Positions 1-9,054 of a DNA stretch of 64,000 bases are shown here, one piece after another; the stretch's first letter is position 1, and each line of letters opens with the position of its first letter. The notes under the pieces were generated by a model that saw only the letters and a program-made list of their open reading frames with translations, had not been told where the DNA came from and ran no database searches. This stretch comes from SZUA-229 sp964531165 (GTDB taxonomy: Bacteria > Pseudomonadota > Gammaproteobacteria > SZUA-229). Position numbers and translations under genes: made by a program. Location: the NCBI GenBank assembly GCA_964531165.1, contig CAZHEA010000002.1:50719-114718 (forward strand). Reading direction: 5' to 3'.

Positions 1-195
1 AGTTCAACCCGGCAATCGATTGCCGCCTGTCAGCAGCAAAATGAAATAAATGGCCGTCTATTAAGTAAACGCAACCAGCTAAATCAGGAGATACTGTCTA
101 TTTTAAGTGGTCGTAGCCAGACAACGGCAGAAACATATGATGCACAGGGAAACCAGACTGGTAATACATCTTTATTAGCAGGCATAAAAGCCTGA
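1..195 (+). CDS. flgN: FlgN-like flagellar export chaperone, C-terminal fragment
   Basis: Frame 1 is open from the first base of the window to a TGA at 193-195, giving 64 residues; the start lies outside the window. The fragment carries a C..QN..NG.L pattern followed by a long helix and then a TYD..G tail, which matches the C-terminal end of FlgN, the cytoplasmic chaperone that keeps FlgK and FlgL soluble for flagellar export. The gene converges on recO with 24 bases between the stops. With only the tail visible the family call is moderate; another helical export chaperone is the main alternative. Confidence 0.5.
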   Translation, partial: SSTRQSIAACQQQNEINGRLLSKRNQLNQEILSILSGRSQTTAETYDAQGNQTGNTSLLAGIKA

Positions 196-219
196 ACAAA
201 ACACAAAAAAAACACCGAT

Positions 220-924
220 TCAGCGAAATAACTCACGGCTTTTTATTGGCTTTCCTTCTAAATAATAGTTTAAGACCACTCTCATCAATCGCTTTGCATC
301 TTTGAGTGACTGACTACTATCAAGCGTATTGTAATGCAAATCCAGTAAACTTTTTCCCGATAGTTTCAAAATATATGCATCGTCATTGATTGACAGTACA
401 TTAACCGGGCCATGCTCTAAATAATAAGCATATTCACCATCTACCAGAATTGCATCACCATTTTCCGCATTGATCGATAGATTCAGACCAAATCCCAACT
501 CATCCAGTAACTGCTTTTCAAATAGTCTAAGTACCGGTTCAATTTCATTTTTATCCGCCAGTAGTCGAATAACCGATTCATAAAGGTGATAAACCCCTTC
601 ATACACATCGTGCTTATGTAAAAGCTTAATCAATAGTTCATTTATATAAAATGCACTGGGCAATGCTTTACCTGTTAGCACAGCTGTTTTTACTGTTTGC
701 TGCTCTGCACCGGTTAAGGTTGGCATTTCTCCCTTGCCCGACCAGCTAATAATTAACGGTCGAAATGGCTGGAGTATACTTTTTAAACGGGACTTTGCGC
801 TTCGGCTGCCACGACTCATTAAAGAGAAGCGACCGTATTCAGGGGTAATTACATCCAGTATCTGACTAGTATCACGAAACGCCCTGTGATGCAGGATATA
901 AGCCGGTTGGTCCTGAATGCGCAC
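220..924 (-). CDS. recO: DNA repair protein RecO
   Basis: RecO helps RecR load RecA onto SSB-coated single-stranded DNA in RecF-pathway gap repair. The 234-residue product has the expected N-terminal OB-fold start (about residues 1-80, with the typical AYILHHRAF and SLMSRG stretches) followed by the helical domain. Length is normal. The start is GTG at 924-922, because a stop lies two codons upstream in the same frame. It is the last gene of the lepA-lepB-rnc-era-recO block; in many gammaproteobacteria pdxJ follows, but here a convergent flgN-like gene takes that place. The ribosome binding site is weak. Confidence 0.93.
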   Translation of the reverse strand: MRIQDQPAYILHHRAFRDTSQILDVITPEYGRFSLMSRGSRSAKSRLKSILQPFRPLIISWSGKGEMPTLTGAEQQTVKTAVLTGKALPSAFYINELLIKLLHKHDVYEGVYHLYESVIRLLADKNEIEPVLRLFEKQLLDELGFGLNLSINAENGDAILVDGEYAYYLEHGPVNVLSINDDAYILKLSGKSLLDLHYNTLDSSQSLKDAKRLMRVVLNYYLEGKPIKSRELFR

Positions 925-1064
925 AGGCTAAGAACTTAACCTGAAAAAGAGAAGACAAATGAGCACAGCTGCATTTTCTTATTGCGAGCCATGAGCATAC
1001 AGGCAAGACATTTGCTGTTATTAACGCTCATTTATGCTTTCTTGATATGTTATTAAAAGTAAAG

Positions 1065-1964
1065 TTAATCAGCATCATAGCCCAGACTGCGTAATGAAGC
1101 CTCACTATCTGACCAGCCTGATTTCACCTTCACCCACAATTGCAGAAAAACTTTTCTATCAATCAGCCTTTCAATATCTTTACGGGCTTTGGTGCCAATG
1201 CTTTTAAGACGCGCACCCTTATCTCCTATTACAATAACTTTCTGACCTTTTGTTTCAACCAGAATAAGTGCATGAATACGCGTGATTTTTTCTTCGTCCT
1301 TATAATTTTCAATTTCCACCGTGGTCTGATACGGTAGTTCATTGCCTAACTCTCTCACCAGTTTTTCACGAATAATTTCTGCCGTTAAAAACCGTGTACT
1401 GCGATCAGTGAATTGATCTTCCTGAAAAGATGGCGGAGCGACAGGAAGCTGAGTTAATAAATAGTCTTCCAGTTGTTGAACATTATGCCCTTGCGTTGCT
1501 GACACCGGAATCACATTTGCAAACTCATACTTTGCGCTTATTTCACTAATAAAAGGTAGCAGCAAATTCTTATCACTAATTTTATCAACTTTATTAACGA
1601 TAAGAACAACCGGAACATCAACCTGCTCGAGCTTATTCAAAACCAGTTGGTCTTCATCCGTCCATTTTAATGCCTGCACTAAAAACAGTACCACATCAAC
1701 ATCATGAATAACTGAACTCGCCGCACGATTCATATAACGATTAATCGCACGATTACCGCCACTGTGAATCCCCGGTGTATCTACAAAAATAAACTGACCC
1801 TGTTCAACCGTTTTTACACCTAAAATTTGGTGGCGTGTCGTTTGCGGTTTACGTGAAGTGATGCTTAGTTTTAAACCCAGTATATGGTTTAACAATGTTG
1901 ACTTGCCCATATTGGGTCTGCCAATAATTGCTATATAACCACATTTAAATTGTTGTTCTGTCAT
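1065..1964 (-). CDS. era: Ribosome assembly GTPase Era
   Basis: Era is an essential GTPase that binds the 3' end of 16S rRNA and checkpoints 30S maturation. The 299-residue product shows the P-loop GRPNMGKST (about 15-23), the switch II DTPG, the NKVD base-recognition motif (about 124-127), and a C-terminal KH domain containing the VIVIGDKGARLKSIG stretch. Length matches the family. Its ATG overlaps the end of rnc by four bases (ATGA), so the two are probably translationally coupled, as in other proteobacteria. Confidence 0.97.
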   Translation of the reverse strand: MTEQQFKCGYIAIIGRPNMGKSTLLNHILGLKLSITSRKPQTTRHQILGVKTVEQGQFIFVDTPGIHSGGNRAINRYMNRAASSVIHDVDVVLFLVQALKWTDEDQLVLNKLEQVDVPVVLIVNKVDKISDKNLLLPFISEISAKYEFANVIPVSATQGHNVQQLEDYLLTQLPVAPPSFQEDQFTDRSTRFLTAEIIREKLVRELGNELPYQTTVEIENYKDEEKITRIHALILVETKGQKVIVIGDKGARLKSIGTKARKDIERLIDRKVFLQLWVKVKSGWSDSEASLRSLGYDAD

Positions 1965-2677
1965 TGTTTTTTCTTTTTAAAGATATGTTCTACCAATGAA
2001 ATAATTTCATTGGCTGCCTGTTGTTCTGCTTTTTTGCGATTACTGGCTCTACCCTGAGTTTGTAAATCAAGTTTTGATATTTTGCAACTGACCGTAAATT
2101 GCTGATTATGCGCCTTACCCGTCACTTCAATTACATCATATTCGGGAATACTGAATTTCCTTGACTGTAATAATTCCTGAAGACGGGTTTTCGGGTCTTT
2201 CAATGAATCTGCATCAGGAATATCTTTTAACTGTTTTTGATAAAGCCTTAGTATCAGTGTACGACAACGTTCCAGATTACTATCGCGATAAACAGCGCCA
2301 AAAATCGCTTCCACTGTATCCGCAAGAATTGAGTCTCTGCGATAGCCGCCGCTTTTCAATTCACCACTGCCTAATATCAAGTACTCGCCTAATTTAAGAT
2401 CCTGTGAAACTATATAAAGACCTTCCTTATTGACCAGGCTTGCCCGCAATCGACTTAAATCACCTTCTGATGAAGCAGGGTATAAATGAAACAGATCCGC
2501 TGCAATAACAAAATTTAAAATGCTGTCGCCTAAAAACTCCAGACGTTCATTATTTTTTGAACCAGCACTACGATGAGTCAAAGCTTCTTTTAATAAATTT
2601 ATGTTTACAAACTTATAATCAATCGCTTTTTCAAGCCTGGCAAAATCTATTTGTTTGAAGCGGGAATCTTTGGTCAT
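1961..2677 (-). CDS. rnc: Ribonuclease III
   Basis: RNase III cleaves double-stranded RNA in rRNA processing and mRNA turnover. The 238-residue product has the catalytic signature ERLEFLGDS at about 44-52, a second acidic cluster in DTVEAIFGA at about 119-127, and a C-terminal dsRNA-binding domain ending in the KKAEQQAANE helix. The four-base overlaps with DUF4845 upstream and era downstream indicate a tightly coupled operon. Nothing is missing relative to the family. Confidence 0.96.
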   Translation of the reverse strand: MTKDSRFKQIDFARLEKAIDYKFVNINLLKEALTHRSAGSKNNERLEFLGDSILNFVIAADLFHLYPASSEGDLSRLRASLVNKEGLYIVSQDLKLGEYLILGSGELKSGGYRRDSILADTVEAIFGAVYRDSNLERCRTLILRLYQKQLKDIPDADSLKDPKTRLQELLQSRKFSIPEYDVIEVTGKAHNQQFTVSCKISKLDLQTQGRASNRKKAEQQAANEIISLVEHIFKKKKQ

Positions 2678-3057
2678 GGATTTAGTTTAACGGGCAAATC
2701 AACTTCATAGTCATAGACGACAATATAATCAAAGTTACCAATTAAGTTCTCACGAAATTCATATTTCAAAGACAATTTATAACCACCATCGATTTTACTG
2801 AATTTAAACGCTTTTTTATCCTGATATATCATCGACAAGTTATTGATATCAAGATTTCTATACAATATAGAGCGAATATACTTAGGACTCTTTCCTTTGA
2901 TTTTTTCATCTCTGGGCATCTCATCCATAATTGATTTCACAGACGCGTAATTCATATAAGCCGGCAATATTTTTAACACTGCTAGCCCCAAAGAAGCTAA
3001 AAATGAGCCAATAATGACCATCGATATTAATGTCATACCACGTTGTTTTTTCAACAT
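2674..3057 (-). CDS. DUF4845 family protein, pilin-like N-terminus
   Basis: This 127-residue protein sits between lepB and rnc, the normal position of DUF4845 genes, whose function is not established. The N-terminus, KKQRGMTLISMVIIGSF, has a basic leader, a Gly followed by MTL, and a hydrophobic helix. It resembles a type IV prepilin processing site but lacks the conserved Glu at position +5. The rest (about 35-127) is a small soluble, probably periplasmic domain rich in beta-strand pattern. The stop overlaps the rnc start, so it is expressed with the lep-rnc-era operon. Family call is firm; role unknown. Confidence 0.8.
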   Translation of the reverse strand: MLKKQRGMTLISMVIIGSFLASLGLAVLKILPAYMNYASVKSIMDEMPRDEKIKGKSPKYIRSILYRNLDINNLSMIYQDKKAFKFSKIDGGYKLSLKYEFRENLIGNFDYIVVYDYEVDLPVKLNP

Positions 3058-3066
3058 ACTACAGTC

Positions 3067-3873
3067 CTATTTAATTGTCTGGCCAATACGTTCAAATCCG
3101 ATACCACTATCCCAGTGCATCCAGATCATAAATGCTTTACCAACAAGAAACTTTTCAGGCACAACACCCCAGTATCGACTGTCATTACTATTATCACGGT
3201 TATCTCCCATCATAAAGTAATGCCCTTCCGGCACGATGTATTCTGCATCTAAACCAGCTCGACCAGGCAATATTAAAATATTATGCTTAACACCCAACAA
3301 GTCTTCTACATATTCCTGAGCTGGATTGAATTCCCCCGGCCCGCTATATTCACCGATATGTTTACGTTTTATTTCTTTACCATTTACATAGAGCAATTTA
3401 TTGTAATATGCAATGTGATCACCGGGCACACCGATAACACGTTTGATATAATCAACTGACGGATCACGCGGATATTTGAAAACAGCAACATCTCCACGCT
3501 CAGGTTTATCGACTTCAAACAATACTTTATTAAACACTGGCATTTTCACACCATAGGCAAATTTATTAACCAGTATAAAATCACCTATATACAAACTGGG
3601 AATCATTGAACCTGATGGAATACGAAAAGGCTCAACTAGAAAACCTCTTAATAAAAACACAATCAGCAGCACTGGAAAAAACGACTTTGCATATTCAACC
3701 ACAACCGGTTCTGATTGACTTGGCTGGTTGCCGTGAACACTTTCACTACTGTACTCATGGGGGTTATTTATTTTTCGACGAGGCGCTAATGCAAGCGCAT
3801 CAAACAACCAGATAAGCCCTGTTATAAAGGTGCCTGATAAAAGAAAAAATGCAAAATCATACGTTATATTCAT
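3067..3873 (-). CDS. lepB: Signal peptidase I (leader peptidase)
   Basis: This is the membrane serine protease that removes signal peptides from exported proteins. The 268-residue product has two N-terminal hydrophobic segments (about 5-30 and 64-80), the catalytic Ser in IPSGSM (Ser about 89), the general-base Lys in DYIKRVIG (about 144), and the C-terminal GDNRDNSNDSRYWG box. It lies between lepA and DUF4845 with short spacing, the classical lep operon order. Slightly shorter than the E. coli enzyme but complete in all catalytic boxes. Confidence 0.96.
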   Translation of the reverse strand: MNITYDFAFFLLSGTFITGLIWLFDALALAPRRKINNPHEYSSESVHGNQPSQSEPVVVEYAKSFFPVLLIVFLLRGFLVEPFRIPSGSMIPSLYIGDFILVNKFAYGVKMPVFNKVLFEVDKPERGDVAVFKYPRDPSVDYIKRVIGVPGDHIAYYNKLLYVNGKEIKRKHIGEYSGPGEFNPAQEYVEDLLGVKHNILILPGRAGLDAEYIVPEGHYFMMGDNRDNSNDSRYWGVVPEKFLVGKAFMIWMHWDSGIGFERIGQTIK

Positions 3874-3940
3874 GGTTAAATAGTTTCTCTATTTTTCTGT
3901 AATTGCCGGTTTATGGGCTATATAGTTTTTTGATATTATA

Positions 3941-5731
3941 TTAGCTATCTACTTTCAACACGGCTAAAAAAGCTTCCTGTGGTATTTCTACTTTACCAAA
4001 CTGCTTCATGCGTTTTTTACCTTTTTTCTGTTTTTCCAGAAGTTTTTTCTTACGACTCACATCACCACCATAACATTTTGCGGTTACATTTTTACGTAAT
4101 GCTTTAACCGTGCTTCTGGCAATAATTTGTCTGCCGATAGCGGCTTGAATTGCGATATCAAACATTTGTCTTGGTATCAACTCACGCATTTTATCAGCGA
4201 CATCACGACCCCGCCTTTGTGAGTTGTCAGCATGTGCAATAACGGCCAGTGCATCGACTCTTTCTGAGTTGATTAAAATATCGACTTTTACCAGCTTAGC
4301 CTCCTGAAAATGTTTAAATTCATAATCAAATGAAGCATAACCCCGACTCACGGATTTTAAACGATCAAAGAAGTCCAGCACCACTTCTGACATAGGCATA
4401 TCATAGGTTAACGCAACCTGGGCGCCCATGTACTGCATATTGGTTTGTACACCGCGCTTTTCGATACACAAGCTAATCACATTACCCACATATTCCTGCG
4501 GCACCAGAATATTAGCCTGTATAATCGGCTCACGAATTTCTTCAATATGATTCACTTCCGGTAAGTCTGACGGATTATGAATTTGTATAACTTCGCCATC
4601 GGTTCGCACCACTTCATAAACAACAGTGGGTGCGGTGGTAATCAAATTCAAATCATACTCACGCTCTAAACGCTCCTGCACGATTTCCATGTGCAGCATG
4701 CCAAGAAAGCCAATGCGAAAGCCAAAGCCCAATGCGGTAGATGACTCCGGCTCATATTTAAGTGCCGAGTCATTTAAAGTTAATTTATCCAGCGCTTCGC
4801 GGAAATTTTCAAAATCATCCGCCTCAACTGGAAACATGCCGGCAAATACCCGTGGCTGCACTTCTTTAAAACCTGCTAATGCCTCAGTTGCCGGGTTATC
4901 AGCTAACGTGATCGTGTCACCCACTTTAGCTGAGTCAATTTCTTTAATACCAGCAATAATATAACCCACCTGCCCACATTCCAGCACCGGCATATCCGTG
5001 CGTTTGGGGGTGAAAACACCAACAAAATCAACGCCGAAGCTTCTGCCGGTCGACATAATTTGCATTTTGTCGCCCTTCGAAATAGCGCCATCAATAATGC
5101 GAACCAGGGTCACTACACCCACATAGGAGTCAAACCACGAATCAACAATCAGCGCCTTGAGTGGCGCATCGGGGTTACCTTCCGGCGCGGGTATTTCTTC
5201 GATCAATCGCTCCAGCAACTCATCGATACCAATACCCGATTTTGCACTCACCTGACAGGCATCCGTGGCTTCAATACCAATAATATCTTCAATTTCCTGC
5301 GCTACCCGTTCCGGTTCAGCCGCAGGTAAGTCAATTTTATTGAGCACCGGCATCACTTCCAGGCCCAGCTCAATGGCGGTGTAACAGTTAGCCACACTTT
5401 GCGCTTCAACTCCCTGCGAAGCATCCACTACCAGTAGCGCACCTTCGCAAGCCTGTAGCGAACGTGAAACTTCGTATGAGAAATCCACGTGTCCCGGTGT
5501 ATCAATAAAATTCAGTTGATAGGTTTCACCATTATTGGCTTTGTAATCCAATGAGACACACTGGGCTTTAATGGTGATGCCGCGCTCGCGCTCCAGATCC
5601 ATAGAATCAAGCACCTGCGCCTCCATCTCACGCTCAGCTAAACCGCCGCAAACCTGAATAAAGCGATCCGCAAGGGTCGATTTACCGTGATCAATATGGG
5701 CAATAATGGAAAAGTTACGAATATTTTGCAT
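3941..5731 (-). CDS. lepA: Elongation factor 4 (LepA)
   Basis: LepA is a ribosome-binding translational GTPase involved in back-translocation or 30S assembly. I place the start at ATG 5731 rather than the in-frame ATG at 5779, because MQNIRNFSIIAHIDHGKST aligns with the universal LepA start; this gives 596 residues, the usual length. Visible are the P-loop AHIDHGKST, the DTPGH and NKIDLP G motifs, and the LepA-specific C-terminus with DVSRKKKLLEKQK. First of the lep genes after a small glutaredoxin-like gene. Confidence 0.97.
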   Translation of the reverse strand: MQNIRNFSIIAHIDHGKSTLADRFIQVCGGLAEREMEAQVLDSMDLERERGITIKAQCVSLDYKANNGETYQLNFIDTPGHVDFSYEVSRSLQACEGALLVVDASQGVEAQSVANCYTAIELGLEVMPVLNKIDLPAAEPERVAQEIEDIIGIEATDACQVSAKSGIGIDELLERLIEEIPAPEGNPDAPLKALIVDSWFDSYVGVVTLVRIIDGAISKGDKMQIMSTGRSFGVDFVGVFTPKRTDMPVLECGQVGYIIAGIKEIDSAKVGDTITLADNPATEALAGFKEVQPRVFAGMFPVEADDFENFREALDKLTLNDSALKYEPESSTALGFGFRIGFLGMLHMEIVQERLEREYDLNLITTAPTVVYEVVRTDGEVIQIHNPSDLPEVNHIEEIREPIIQANILVPQEYVGNVISLCIEKRGVQTNMQYMGAQVALTYDMPMSEVVLDFFDRLKSVSRGYASFDYEFKHFQEAKLVKVDILINSERVDALAVIAHADNSQRRGRDVADKMRELIPRQMFDIAIQAAIGRQIIARSTVKALRKNVTAKCYGGDVSRKKKLLEKQKKGKKRMKQFGKVEIPQEAFLAVLKVDS

Positions 5732-5861
5732 GTGTGTGGCTTTAAAATTCCTGGTAGCTTGAAGTGCCAACAGGGGCAAACAAACGCATACGGTTAATGT
5801 CGATTAATAGTTTGGCGCACATTATACAGGCCAAATCGAACTACAGTTTATTTTCTGGACT

Positions 5862-6095
5862 TTATTTCAAACGCTGCAAAACCGCAGCTTGATCTAAAAA
5901 ATAATGACAAATCTGCTGATCACCACAAAGCACAACGGGAACCTGTGAACCATATTGCTTAACTAACCGGGGACAGGAGTCAACATCAACTTCAAGAACA
6001 TTGAAGTTATGCACCTGCTGCAGCACTATTAATTGCTGCAGCAGGTCTTCACAGAGGTGACACCCATGGCGTGAATAGACGGTAAATTCTATCAC
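5862..6095 (-). CDS. Glutaredoxin-like protein (DUF836 type)
   Basis: This 77-residue protein has a single thioredoxin fold with the redox motif CHLC at about 12-15 (SRHGCHLCEDLL), the expected strand VLEVDVDS, and the cis-proline region QVPVVL near residue 54. DUF836 proteins are short glutaredoxin-like proteins of unknown substrate; the CxxC suggests a thiol-disulfide role in the cytoplasm. It is three bases downstream of the mucD stop, so it is probably read through from the sigma-E operon. Confidence 0.85.
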   Translation of the reverse strand: MIEFTVYSRHGCHLCEDLLQQLIVLQQVHNFNVLEVDVDSCPRLVKQYGSQVPVVLCGDQQICHYFLDQAAVLQRLK

Positions 6096-6098
6096 TCG

Positions 6099-7514
6099 TT
6101 AATCGGGGATTTTCATCACAATAAACTGATTTGTCCCCTGACGATGAACCAGAAGCGGAATCATACGGCCTGTGGGCAAATTGGCAACTTTTTTACGGAA
6201 ATCCGCGACATTTTTTATATTTTTGCGGTCAAGTTGCATTAAAACATCACCGGCTGCCATACCTGAGCGATGAGCAGGGCCTCCAGCAACCACTTTACGA
6301 ACCAGAACCCCTCGACCTAGTACCTTTTTAGACTCTGCATCCAGATCAACCACCTCAATCCCCATGCGATTTGATGAAGCGGGTTTGGACTGGGCTGCTG
6401 CAACAGGCTGATCATCCGATGGCAACTGCTCGATAATGACTCCCAGCACCAGTTTCTTACCATTACGCAATATACTGACACCGGCTTTAGAGCCTACTGG
6501 TACGCGACCCACCAATGGTGGCAGATCTGAGGAGTTCATAATCGGTTTTCGATTAAACTCCAGAATAACATCACCGGCTTTGAGCCCGGCCTTTTCCGCC
6601 GGACTGCCGGCGATAACCTGTGACACCAACGCACCGGCCGCTCTATTTAAATTAAAGCTCTGCGCTATTTCATGAGTAATTTCCTGAATATACACCCCGA
6701 GCCAACCCCGGCTCACGGTTCCAGTACGTTTAAGCTGTGCAACCACATCCATCGCCACTTCAACTGGAATCGCAAAAGACAGCCCCATAAAACCGCCGGT
6801 GCGACTATATATTTGTGAGTTTATACCGACCACTTCACCATCAAGATTAAATAACGGGCCACCGGAATTTCCCGGGTTTATTGCCACATCGGTTTGAATA
6901 AAGGGAACATAATTCGCTTTCGGTAAGCTACGCCCCTTGGCGCTCACAATACCGGATGTTGCAGAATGATCAAACCCGAAAGGCGAGCCAATCGCCAATA
7001 CCCACTCTCCAACCCGTAAATCGTCCGAACTACCAATGGTAACCACCGGCAAATCGCTGGCTTCAACCTTCAACAGGGCAATATCACTCGACTCATCACT
7101 GCCGATAATTTCAGCTGACAACTCCCTTTTATCACTTAGCCTGACCAGCACTTCATCCGCACCGGCAATCACATGATGATTGGTAATAATGTAGCCATTA
7201 TCTGAAATAATGAAGCCGGAACCTAACGACGTAGCTTCCTGTGGTGGGCGCGGCACTGTGCCACCCTCACCTAAAAAGTGTTTAAATAATTCGCCAAACG
7301 GTGTGCCTTCCGGAATTTGCAGATTTCCGCCGTGACCACCGCTAAATGGATTAACCGCATTTTTATCAGCCACTTTCTGCCGTGTACTGATATTCACTAC
7401 CGCAGCGCCATTTTCTTCAACCAAATCAGCAAATTCGGGTAATGAGCGCGCCTGCAATTGCAGACTGCTGAAAAATAACATTAATGACAAAATAAAATAT
7501 TTATTTAACAACAT
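6099..7514 (-). CDS. mucD: Periplasmic serine protease of the DegP/MucD (Do) family
   Basis: This protease-chaperone clears misfolded periplasmic proteins and dampens sigma-E signalling. The 471-residue product has a signal peptide (about 1-22), a trypsin-like domain with catalytic His in TNHHV (about 114), Asp in SDIALLK (about 144) and Ser in NPGNSGGP (about 215), and two C-terminal PDZ domains (about 270-355 and 390-465). It follows rseC in the same order as mucD follows mucC in Pseudomonas. Orthology to MucD rather than DegQ is inferred from operon position. Confidence 0.93.
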   Translation of the reverse strand: MLLNKYFILSLMLFFSSLQLQARSLPEFADLVEENGAAVVNISTRQKVADKNAVNPFSGGHGGNLQIPEGTPFGELFKHFLGEGGTVPRPPQEATSLGSGFIISDNGYIITNHHVIAGADEVLVRLSDKRELSAEIIGSDESSDIALLKVEASDLPVVTIGSSDDLRVGEWVLAIGSPFGFDHSATSGIVSAKGRSLPKANYVPFIQTDVAINPGNSGGPLFNLDGEVVGINSQIYSRTGGFMGLSFAIPVEVAMDVVAQLKRTGTVSRGWLGVYIQEITHEIAQSFNLNRAAGALVSQVIAGSPAEKAGLKAGDVILEFNRKPIMNSSDLPPLVGRVPVGSKAGVSILRNGKKLVLGVIIEQLPSDDQPVAAAQSKPASSNRMGIEVVDLDAESKKVLGRGVLVRKVVAGGPAHRSGMAAGDVLMQLDRKNIKNVADFRKKVANLPTGRMIPLLVHRQGTNQFIVMKIPD

Positions 7515-7566
7515 GGGAACCTCTTACATTTAAATATAATAATTTTTATACAGTATTTTTGAAAAA

Positions 7567-7995
7567 TCAAATTTGACGTACTAAATGGGGTTGAACTGAC
7601 TTTTTTAAAGAGCTGGTAGAAAGAATAAAGCGGACAGCGAATAATGAAACCACAAAGCCGCTAGCCACTGAGGCGATAGTCAGTGGCTCATTTGCAAACA
7701 GCGTTTCAACTAACACACCAATCAGCAGCATAAAGATTAACGGCATTAGATAAATTAGCAGGGACCCCTGCACTAATGCATTTTCATCAATGGCAACAAT
7801 CACTTTATCGCCCACCTGCAGCTCCAAACTGTTATCAACCACAAATTGCGAACTCCGCTTACCCACCACGCTTGCCAGCGTCGACGTGCCGCATCCAGAC
7901 TTTACCGAGCAGCTTTGGCAAGCAGACTGGCGTTGTGTTTCCAGCAACACCTGCTGCCCGTTTATATCGACAACAATGGCGGTTTCTTCAATCAT
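7567..7995 (-). CDS. rseC: Sigma-E regulatory protein RseC/MucC
   Basis: This inner-membrane protein modulates sigma-E activity and also occurs in redox (Rsx/Rnf-linked) contexts. I use ATG 7995, which gives the canonical MIEETAIVV start; a longer frame begins at 8025 but runs back into rseB. The 142-residue product has a cysteine cluster near the N-terminus (CQSCSVKSGCG, about 26-36), a SIRL-like beta domain, and two transmembrane helices (about 83-105 and 110-130). The start lies two bases beyond the rseB stop, suggesting coupling. Confidence 0.9.
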   Translation of the reverse strand: MIEETAIVVDINGQQVLLETQRQSACQSCSVKSGCGTSTLASVVGKRSSQFVVDNSLELQVGDKVIVAIDENALVQGSLLIYLMPLIFMLLIGVLVETLFANEPLTIASVASGFVVSLFAVRFILSTSSLKKSVQPHLVRQI

Positions 7996-7996
7996 A

Positions 7997-8938
7997 CTAT
8001 TTGGCCGGATGAATAGACTGGGCAATCATGCGAACCGTAGAAGCGGGCACCTCTCCTATCGCGGTAACATAGGTATTATTAATATGAGAACTAAAAGCAT
8101 TCACCGGCCCCATACTCGAACTACCTTCTAATAATTTTTGTTGTGTATTTAATGGTTCAATGAAGACTGAAACCGAAGCCATACCATCACTAAAGACCAT
8201 ATGGTAACTGGATTGTTTTTTCGCACTTTTAACCGAACGGGTAATCACAAAACCAACAGGAATATTTTCTGCATGCCATTTAGCTGAGTCAGTATCGGCA
8301 GTATCAGACAGCATGACTTTTTTAAATTCACCTAATTTGCTTTCATCAAACCGGTTCACTGGTGCTGCTGACAAAAACTCAATATCACTGTACATCAGCT
8401 GTTCAAGTACCCGGCCTTTATTATTAATTAAATCACACTTTAGTAATAAACCACTTTGCTTGTCTAACCAGAAAGTATATCCATAGCGATGATTGTCACG
8501 TGGAATCATTTTTACGATTTGCGTGGCTTTATTTGCAACCCGATCTTGCGCACCTAGCGTTAACCGATAAAGCTGTTTTAACTTATCACGATTTTCAGGT
8601 AATGCCGGATGCAAAGGACCTTTACTTTCACGGCCCATATCAGCGGAAACAGTAATCAGCTTTTTAGTTGGGAATATAGTGGTGACCTGACCATTTTTAC
8701 GAAAAATAATCTGATCTTCACCAGTTTGAGATTTTAGTGTTTGCCAGCTTTCGCCCTCATGTACACCCTGTTTCACTTTAATCGCCTGCAGCTTATCTGC
8801 CTGGCGAATAACCAGAGTACCCTGATAATTTTGCTGACGCTGTGCCTGTGCCATTTTATCCAGCCAGCTATCGACTGAACTTGCGTTTGCCGCAAATGAT
8901 ACAAAAAAGAATAAAAATAAAGAATGTGTTCTAAACAA
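7997..8938 (-). CDS. rseB: Periplasmic sigma-E regulator RseB/MucB
   Basis: RseB binds the periplasmic part of the anti-sigma factor RseA and protects it from DegS-type cleavage until lipopolysaccharide or lipid signals displace it. The 313-residue product has a signal peptide (about 1-19) and the two-domain RseB layout, starting with the MAQAQRQQNYQGTLVIRQ region and ending with the smaller C-terminal domain that carries FSDGMASVSVFIEP. It follows rseA after an unusually long spacer holding two hairpins. Confidence 0.92.
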   Translation of the reverse strand: MFRTHSLFLFFFVSFAANASSVDSWLDKMAQAQRQQNYQGTLVIRQADKLQAIKVKQGVHEGESWQTLKSQTGEDQIIFRKNGQVTTIFPTKKLITVSADMGRESKGPLHPALPENRDKLKQLYRLTLGAQDRVANKATQIVKMIPRDNHRYGYTFWLDKQSGLLLKCDLINNKGRVLEQLMYSDIEFLSAAPVNRFDESKLGEFKKVMLSDTADTDSAKWHAENIPVGFVITRSVKSAKKQSSYHMVFSDGMASVSVFIEPLNTQQKLLEGSSSMGPVNAFSSHINNTYVTAIGEVPASTVRMIAQSIHPAK

Positions 8939-8976
8939 GCTTATGCCTCATAAATGCTTTTAACGATTATCTTATT

Positions 8977-9041
8977 AACTCCCTCTTTTTTAAGAGGGAG
9001 TTTTTCTTAAGGGCTTCTCTATTAATTGATTATGCCCTTAA
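8977..9041. terminator. Two consecutive hairpins in the rseA-rseB spacer
   Basis: First hairpin: AACTCCCTCTT pairs with AAGAGGGAGTT at 8977-9000, followed on the plus strand by a short T tract. Second: TTAAGGGC pairs with GCCCTTAA at the ends of 9007-9041. The T tract faces away from the minus-strand operon, so this is not a clean terminator for rseA. It may instead be an RNA-processing or stabilising site, or a small repeat insertion. Confidence 0.5.
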
Positions 9042-9054
9042 AATAATCTGAGAG

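Noticed and set aside
3606..3815. Plus-strand frame inside lepB
   Set aside because: Opposite a conserved gene; no domain and no ribosome binding site.
5732..5779. LepA start at 5779
   Set aside because: The 16 extra codons are not conserved in LepA and the universal start matches ATG 5731.
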